A stretch of DNA of 10,900 nucleotides from the NCBI GenBank assembly GCA_020441605.1, contig JAGRLX010000123.1, positions 1-10,900 on the forward strand. The letters are read 5' to 3'. Below the pieces are notes generated by a model. That model did no database searches and was not told the DNA's origin. It was given only the letters and a program-made list of their open reading frames with translations. A program made the position numbers and the translations under genes. How positions within the stretch are numbered: position 1 is the stretch's first letter; the number at the start of each line of letters is the position of its first letter. Shown here piece by piece: positions 6,081 to 10,900 of the stretch. The stretch comes from Alphaproteobacteria bacterium. Lineage in GTDB: Bacteria > Pseudomonadota > Alphaproteobacteria > Rhizobiales > Aestuariivirgaceae.

Positions 6081-6564
6081 TGGCCTTGAGCGGACGGTAG
6101 TTATCATCATCCTGATTGCCCCACAGAGGGCTGGAGATTGACGGTCCGGGCTCCGGCGGGGCTGCGGCGGAATACACTTTGTGGGCTGTGCCAAGCGGAT
6201 CCTCATCGCGCCATACCGAGCCGTTGAGGCGGGCGCCGCTATCCACGGCGATGCTCTGATTGATGATATCGCCATCGACGACGGCGCCATCCTGCAGGTG
6301 GACATGATAACCGCGAATGGGTCCGGTGACCCGCCCGCGCACGATCACTTCGTCGGCGAATATCTCGCCCTCGACGGTGCCATGGCTTCCCACGACGCAT
6401 GACTTCGCCTGCAGCCTGCCGCGGAACAGTCCGTCGACCTGCACCTCTCCTGCCGCATCGATCGCACCTTCAATCTTCGTATCCCGGCCTATCAGCGTTG
6501 GAACATGGTCCATCTGCGGAAGGTTGTCGTTGTCCACCACCTGCTTGGCCTTGCGGAAGAACAT
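6064..6564 (-). CDS. Bactofilin (polymer-forming cytoskeletal protein)
   Basis: 166 residues, DUF583/bactofilin family: small proteins that polymerise without nucleotide into filaments near the membrane and help place cell-wall enzymes. The core at about residues 22-118 shows the right-handed beta-helix pattern of short repeats with alternating small and hydrophobic residues (IGRDTKIEGAID, VQVDGLFRGRLQ, CVVGSHGTVEGEI, VIVRGRVTGPIRG, LQDGAVVDGDI). Flanks are polar and disordered: a short basic N-terminus MFFRKAK, and a Pro- and Asp-rich tail ending in RPLR. Start ATG 6564 has GGAGG 4 bases upstream. The frame is open to 6828, but the extra residues do not resemble bactofilin. It is divergent from the large AsmA-like gene. 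The M23 peptidase gene that often accompanies bactofilins is not in the window. Confidence 0.92.
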   Translation of the reverse strand: MFFRKAKQVVDNDNLPQMDHVPTLIGRDTKIEGAIDAAGEVQVDGLFRGRLQAKSCVVGSHGTVEGEIFADEVIVRGRVTGPIRGYHVHLQDGAVVDGDIINQSIAVDSGARLNGSVWRDEDPLGTAHKVYSAAAPPEPGPSISSPLWGNQDDDNYRPLKAIRPLR

Positions 6565-6884
6565 GGGCCCTCCATTGCGTTGAAATGCTGGAGAACACGA
6601 CCAATTCCGGTGTGATTCACCCTGGGCGATACTAACCCGGAGTGGTGCCACTGTCATGGCGAATTCGAGCCTGGAAGGTGCCGCGATGTTGCGTCGAATA
6701 GCCCTTGCGCCCATCGGCTCCGGGGCTAGCATGTGACGGGAGGAGGGATCGCCCACCGAATCGTCTCTTTTGAACATTAGCCACGGTTTAGCCCATGTTT
6801 GGTGGCCAATGGCTGTCAGGGCCAGCATGAGCGAGGCTGGAAGACGGAATCCGAAGACCAGTTCGAGGAACGGAACAGAACGAG
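6565..6884. other. 320-base divergent control region between bactofilin and the DUF3971 gene
   Basis: No convincing gene is seen here. It holds a candidate bactofilin promoter with an embedded palindrome (6629-6657) and a weaker candidate for the plus-strand gene: CTTGCG at 6704-6709, 17 bases, TAGCAT at 6727-6732. It also has an imperfect inverted repeat TTGG-TGG-CCAA at 6799-6809. Open frames cross it on both strands but look like extensions or shadows of the flanking genes. Confidence 0.5.
6629..6657 (-). promoter_or_regulatory. Candidate bactofilin promoter with operator-like palindrome
   Basis: Read on the minus strand: ATGACA (6657-6652), 5 of 6 to TTGACA, 17 bases, then TAGTAT (6634-6629), 4 of 6 to TATAAT. 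The start would be near 6622, leaving a leader of about 58 bases. The spacer contains AGTGG-TG-CCACT (6641-6652), a perfect inverted repeat with 5-base arms that would fit a repressor dimer. Motif reading only. Confidence 0.4.
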
Positions 6885-9800
6885 TTGCGCCGCCGGTTGA
6901 TCAAGATAACCGCCTACAGCGTGATCTGGGTACTCGGCATCTTGCTGATCGCCGGCGTGGGCTTTTACGTGCGGCTGTCCTATGGCCCTGTCTCCCTCAA
7001 TTTTATGACCGAGACCCTTCAGGACCAGGTCAACCGGAACCTCGCGGGCATGCGGGTGAAGATCGACGGAGCCCTGATCGAGCGTGCACCGGAAAGCGGC
7101 GTTCCACATTTCCGGTTGAGCAACATTGAACTCACCGATACGTCCGGCAACATGATCGCCCGGGCACCGCGGGCCGCGGTAGGCATCGATGAGAAGGCAA
7201 TCCTCAGTGCAAGGATCGTTCCCATATCGCTCGAACTGATCGGCCCCCGCATCCGCATCAAGCGCAACCTGGGGGGCAACATCGAACTGGGCTTCGGGAA
7301 CCCGGCCGCGCCGGAAGACGACGTACAGGTGGTCGACGATCTGTCGCAGAATGGAGGCAAGACCGACCAGGAGACGCCGCAAACCGACGAAGCGCCGGAG
7401 ACTTCGGTTGGCAGCACGCTCATCGCGATCCTTGCCGGCGATTCCGAGCAGGGCGATGTGGCCATCCAGTCGGTGGAGACCATCCGCGTCAGCAATGCCG
7501 CGATTAAGTTCTATGACGAAGCCAATGACGCGATATGGGATGCGCCCCATGCCGAATTGGCGTTCCGCCGCATGCCCTACGGTTTTGCTGTGGCGGCCAA
7601 TGCCGAAGTCGCCAACGGAAACGAAACGGGCAGCTGGCATGCCGAGATTTCCGCCAGCTACCGGCGCGAAACACGGTCCTTCTCGGTCAGCACGCGCATT
7701 ACCGATCTGGTGCCGGCCAATATCTCGGACGAAATATTTGCCCTGGCCCAGTTGGCGCGTTTCAAGGTCCCCCTGTCAGGACAGGCGGAGATGGAAATCA
7801 CCGACGAGGGCCTGGTGACCAAGGCCTCGGCGGAGTTTGCTGCTGCGGCGGGCGAAGTGGGATTTCCGGACTACATGGCCGAACCGGTCATCGTCGACGA
7901 AGGCTCCCTGCGCGCCGACTACGATCCGGTGACCGGCGGCATCGTGATCACCGAGTCCCAGTTGCTGGTCGGCAGTTCACGGGCCCAGATTACCGGTAAC
8001 ATCCTGCCCGTCCGGAATGATGAGGGGCTGCTGTCGGCGGTCAAGATCTCGCTCAACGCCCGCAACGTGGCCATTGATACCCAGGGCACGGTGAAGGCTC
8101 CGGTGGCTGTTGACCGGATCGACTTTGTCGGCACCGCCGCGATCAATGAAGCGAAGCTCGACATCGATGACCTCGTGGTGATGTCCGGCAGCACCGGCGT
8201 GCGGCTGCGAGGCGTCATCACCGGCGGGGGTGAATCCGCCGGGATTCTGCTCTCGGGCCGGATCCGCGATCTTTCGGCCAGCTTGCTGCAGCGGCTATGG
8301 CCGCCGATCATGGCACCCAAGACCAGAGCATGGATCAACCAGAACATTCGCGACGGCAGAGTGACGGAAGGAGAGTTCATGGTCAATCTTCCCGTCGATG
8401 CGCTGGCGAAGGCCCAGCGCGACCGGCGCCTCCCCGACAAGTCCATCCAGCTATCCTTCAAGGTGGCCGATGTGACCACCGGCTACTACAAGGACTTGCC
8501 GCCGCTGCAAGGAGCCGAAGGCGAGGCCCGGCTCAAGGACAATGACTTCAGCCTTTCGGTGAACAAGGCCACGATCGAACTGCCGTCTGGGAAGCGCGGC
8601 GTACTCTCGGACGGAGTAATGACGGCCAACGACATACTTGCCCCGGAGACGATTGGCGAGTTCGGCTTCTCGGTTTCCGCTCCAGCCCAGACAATCATTG
8701 AATATATTGGCCTGCCGACACTGTCGCTGCTCAAGCATTCTGGCTTTGACACCTCGAAACTCTCGGGCGACACCCGGGCGACCGTAACCCTGCAGCTTCC
8801 TCTGATAAAGGATGCCCCGCGCGACCGGGTGTCCTTCTCTGCCAAGGCCAAGATAACCAACGCGGCCCTCGCTGGCGCCCTGGACAAGATTGACATAAGC
8901 GACGGTACGGTCGACCTGATTGTCGGCGACGGCAAGATGTCGGCCAACGGCCCCGTCAGGATCAATGGGGTTCCGGTCAAGCTGAAATGGGATCAGGCCG
9001 CGGGAGCGGCGGGCAGGCAATCCGCGGTGATCGAGGCCAGCCTGGATGACGATGACCGCAAGAAGATTGGCATCGACCTGGGTGAATTCCTGAGGGGGCC
9101 GGTCAGTCTGAAGGCGGAAATCCCGGATCTCGGCGATCCCGAGGGCCGCATCGACATCGATGCCGATCTGGCCAAGGCTGAGATGCGGATCGGCGCGATC
9201 AACTGGGTCCGCCCGCCGGCCGCCAAGACCCGCGCCAGCTTCAGCTACTTTGGCAAGGGCGACAAGGGACGCCGGGTTGAGAACCTTGCCATCAAGGGCC
9301 CCGGGGTCACGATCAAGGGCGCCGTGAGCCTTGCCGGCGACAGTTCCCTGCGCGAGGCGAAGTTGACCGATGTCCGTCTCAGCGACGAGAACATTTTCGC
9401 TCTCACCGTGCGCAATGGCGAGGACGGAACCTCGATTGCCCTGAAGGGCGACAGCTTCGATGCGCGTCCACTGATCAAATCCATGTTCGGGTCGGCAAAG
9501 TCTTCGAGCGGCGACGGTGACGCAAAGCGGACGGCGCTCAACATCTCGGTCAACGTCGATCGCGTCCATGCCCACCGTGGCGAGATCTTGACAGGGGTGA
9601 CCGCCGATATCCGGGCGCTTGGCAGCACCGTGCAGGCGGCCGAGATCAATGGGACCTTTCTCTCCGGCCAACCGGTGGTCCTGCGCATCACGCCGGTCAA
9701 TGGTGGGCGCGAGATGCGCATTATGGGCCGCGACGGCGGTGCGGCCATACGGGCCGCCAATCTCTACTCGAAGATTGCCGGCGGGCAGATCGAGTTCTAC

Positions 9801-10343
9801 GCCCTCATGGCCAACGACGCCAATTCCTCCATCCGCCAGGGCAAGCTGGTCCTGCGGAATTTCGAGGTTCGCAACGAGGCGGCACTGGCCCAACTCGATA
9901 CCAAGGGCAAGCCCAAGAAATCAGGCCCCCGCAAGGAGGGGCTGGCGTTCAAGCGCCTGACCCTGCCGTTCACCACCGATGCGAAATTCGTCCGCATCGG
10001 CGACAGTCTGGTCAAGGGCGTCGAACTGGGCGCGAGCGCGGAGGGACTCATCCGCAAGTCGGATGGCGCCATCGATATTACCGGCACCATCATTCCGGCC
10101 TATGCGCTCAATTCGGCCATTGGCGAGATACCCTTGTTCGGCGACATCCTGGCTGGCGGCAAGGGGCAGGGCGTTATTGGCCTGACATTCGCGCTGGGCG
10201 GCAGCATCGACAAGCCGGTATTCCAGGTCAACCCCATGTCGGCCATCGCGCCGGGCATCCTGCGCAAATTTTTCGAATATGGCAACACTGGCGGCGGTAC
10301 GCCGGTTACCTCGTCACGTAATACCGACAAGCAGCAGAATTGA
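6885..10343 (+). CDS. YhdP/AsmA-like DUF3971 envelope protein
   Basis: 1152 residues. A basic start (MRRRLIK) and one membrane segment at about 9-28 anchor it in the inner membrane; the rest should be periplasmic. The central part (about 370-680) has the DUF3971/YhdP hallmark LQRLWPPIMAPKTRAWINQNI near 468-488. The C-terminal part (about 1020-1135) has the AsmA-like pattern ending ALNSAIGEIPLFGDILAGGK and MSAIAPGILRKFF. Family members are now viewed as repeating beta-groove proteins moving phospholipid between inner and outer membranes; that role is inferred here. Between these lie long beta-rich repeats with few charged clusters. The start is TTG 6885: the nearest in-frame ATG (residue 41) falls after the membrane segment, and a stop at 6828-6830 limits extension. 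The Shine-Dalgarno is poor (AGGA 6866-6869). It converges on tyrS with a 6-base gap. Confidence 0.88.
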   Translation: MRRRLIKITAYSVIWVLGILLIAGVGFYVRLSYGPVSLNFMTETLQDQVNRNLAGMRVKIDGALIERAPESGVPHFRLSNIELTDTSGNMIARAPRAAVGIDEKAILSARIVPISLELIGPRIRIKRNLGGNIELGFGNPAAPEDDVQVVDDLSQNGGKTDQETPQTDEAPETSVGSTLIAILAGDSEQGDVAIQSVETIRVSNAAIKFYDEANDAIWDAPHAELAFRRMPYGFAVAANAEVANGNETGSWHAEISASYRRETRSFSVSTRITDLVPANISDEIFALAQLARFKVPLSGQAEMEITDEGLVTKASAEFAAAAGEVGFPDYMAEPVIVDEGSLRADYDPVTGGIVITESQLLVGSSRAQITGNILPVRNDEGLLSAVKISLNARNVAIDTQGTVKAPVAVDRIDFVGTAAINEAKLDIDDLVVMSGSTGVRLRGVITGGGESAGILLSGRIRDLSASLLQRLWPPIMAPKTRAWINQNIRDGRVTEGEFMVNLPVDALAKAQRDRRLPDKSIQLSFKVADVTTGYYKDLPPLQGAEGEARLKDNDFSLSVNKATIELPSGKRGVLSDGVMTANDILAPETIGEFGFSVSAPAQTIIEYIGLPTLSLLKHSGFDTSKLSGDTRATVTLQLPLIKDAPRDRVSFSAKAKITNAALAGALDKIDISDGTVDLIVGDGKMSANGPVRINGVPVKLKWDQAAGAAGRQSAVIEASLDDDDRKKIGIDLGEFLRGPVSLKAEIPDLGDPEGRIDIDADLAKAEMRIGAINWVRPPAAKTRASFSYFGKGDKGRRVENLAIKGPGVTIKGAVSLAGDSSLREAKLTDVRLSDENIFALTVRNGEDGTSIALKGDSFDARPLIKSMFGSAKSSSGDGDAKRTALNISVNVDRVHAHRGEILTGVTADIRALGSTVQAAEINGTFLSGQPVVLRITPVNGGREMRIMGRDGGAAIRAANLYSKIAGGQIEFYALMANDANSSIRQGKLVLRNFEVRNEAALAQLDTKGKPKKSGPRKEGLAFKRLTLPFTTDAKFVRIGDSLVKGVELGASAEGLIRKSDGAIDITGTIIPAYALNSAIGEIPLFGDILAGGKGQGVIGLTFALGGSIDKPVFQVNPMSAIAPGILRKFFEYGNTGGGTPVTSSRNTDKQQN

Positions 10344-10349
10344 TGCCTG

Positions 10350-10900
10350 TCACGCCGGGCGGATCAGAACATGCTTCTTCTTGCCCATGGACAGCTTGAT
10401 CACCCCATCGGCATTCAGGTGCGACAGGTTCAGGAACATCTTGTCGTCACTGACCTGGACATCATTGACCCGGATGGCGCCGCCTTGCACCGACCGCCGC
10501 GCCTCGCCGTTCGATGACGCGAATCCGGCAGCCACATTGGCCGCAAGCAGGCCAACTCCGTTGGACAGATCGAGCGTGATCGTCGGCAGCCCAGCGGCGC
10601 TGGCGCCCTCTTCGAACGTCCGCCGCGCCGTCTCGGCCGATTGATCGGCTAAGGTCCGGCCATGCAGCAGGGCCGTGGCTTCAGTCGCCAGCGTCTTCTT
10701 GGCTTCGTTGATGTTGGCCCCGCCCAGGGCGGCGAGTCGTGCGATTTCGGGCAGGGGCAATTCCGTGTAGAGCTTGAGGAAACGTCCGACGTCGGCATCC
10801 TCGCAATTCCGCCAGTATTGCCAATAGTCGTAGGGGCTCAGCATGTCGGCATTCAGCCAGACGGCGCCCGACGCGGTCTTGCCCATCTTGGCGCCCGAGG
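10350..10900 (-). CDS. tyrS: Tyrosyl-tRNA synthetase, 5' end outside the window
   Basis: Charges tRNA-Tyr with tyrosine. The window holds the C-terminal 183 residues. The first visible part is [18 protein letters not shown], in which KMGKT is the KMSKS-type ATP-binding loop in the form used by Tyr[22 protein letters not shown], the anticodon-binding helical domain and LPLPEIARL follow. The C-terminus is an S4-like RNA-binding domain ([18 protein letters not shown] ... [13 protein letters not shown]). The TGA stop is at 10350-10352. The HIGH motif and promoter lie outside. Tail-to-tail with the DUF3971 gene. Confidence 0.96.
   Translation of the reverse strand, partial: SGAKMGKTASGAVWLNADMLSPYDYWQYWRNCEDADVGRFLKLYTELPLPEIARLAALGGANINEAKKTLATEATALLHGRTLADQSAETARRTFEEGASAAGLPTITLDLSNGVGLLAANVAAGFASSNGEARRSVQGGAIRVNDVQVSDDKMFLNLSHLNADGVIKLSMGKKKHVLIRPA

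Noticed and set aside
6567..6828. 88-codon N-terminal extension of bactofilin
   Set aside because: The extra residues lack bactofilin character, and GGAGG stands right before the internal ATG at 6564.
6770..7129. 119-codon plus-strand frame overlapping the start of the DUF3971 gene
   Set aside because: Most of it is an out-of-frame shadow of the DUF3971 coding sequence. Only its ATG at 6827 is discussed, as a start-site question.
8451..9893. Minus-strand open frame of 480 codons opposite the DUF3971 gene
   Set aside because: The sense frame has strong family features; the antisense product is low-complexity and matches no family I know.
1..10900. Mobile element, CRISPR, phage or defence system
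   Set aside because: No transposase, integrase, repeat array, toxin-antitoxin pair or nuclease/ATPase cluster was seen. Gene content and base composition look uniform and chromosomal.

Overview
The window is a compact, GC-rich stretch of chromosome from an alphaproteobacterium, most likely a Hyphomicrobiales (Rhizobiales) member. This rests on the protein sequences: the release factor 2 type, the short GpmA next to dapB, the DUF3750 and DUF1330 proteins, and a DUF3971/AsmA-like protein beside tyrS. The genus cannot be fixed from the sequence. I see no rRNA, tRNA, CRISPR array, insertion sequence, integrase, phage gene or long repeat. The content is mostly core genome with a few poorly characterised proteins.

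Layout. (1) 1-732 (+): the C-terminal two thirds of prfB (RF2). It is followed by a long stem-loop that starts at its stop codon. (2) 914-1918 (+): a solitary Rieske oxygenase alpha subunit. It meets tail to tail, with overlapping stop codons, (3) a minus-strand operon read as dapB (3047-3847), gpmA (2427-3044), GNAT acetyltransferase (1915-2430). Its genes are joined by a 2-base gap and a 4-base GTGA overlap, and a plausible promoter lies just upstream of dapB. (4) 3943-4698 (+): a membrane-anchored DUF3750 protein. (5) 4811-5098 (-): a DUF1330 protein. (6) 5210-5968 (+): a six-TM voltage-gated-type K+ channel with a C-terminal zinc ribbon. A possible 41-codon ORF overlaps its 3' end. (7) 6064-6564 (-): a bactofilin. 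(8) 6885-10343 (+): a 1152-residue YhdP/AsmA-type (DUF3971) envelope protein, divergent from bactofilin. (9) 10350-10900 (-): the 3' part of tyrS, six bases from the end of the DUF3971 gene.

How the genes relate. dapB (lysine and diaminopimelate synthesis), gpmA (glycolysis/gluconeogenesis) and the acetyltransferase form a translationally coupled unit. Bactofilin and the DUF3971 protein share a 320-base divergent control region, and both belong to cell-envelope biology. prfB and tyrS are translation genes cut by the window edges. The Rieske gene has no reductase or ferredoxin partner here.

I found no convincing new multi-gene system. The observations best worth checking are small-scale: a promoter with a consensus -35 between the convergent DUF3750 and DUF1330 genes that would read antisense through DUF1330 towards the channel gene; a palindromic -10 shared by the divergent DUF1330 and channel genes; an operator-like palindrome inside the bactofilin promoter spacer; a His/Ser pair in DUF3750 that recalls permuted papain-like folds; and the small ORF after the channel gene. 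All promoter calls come from reading motifs by eye and are tentative.
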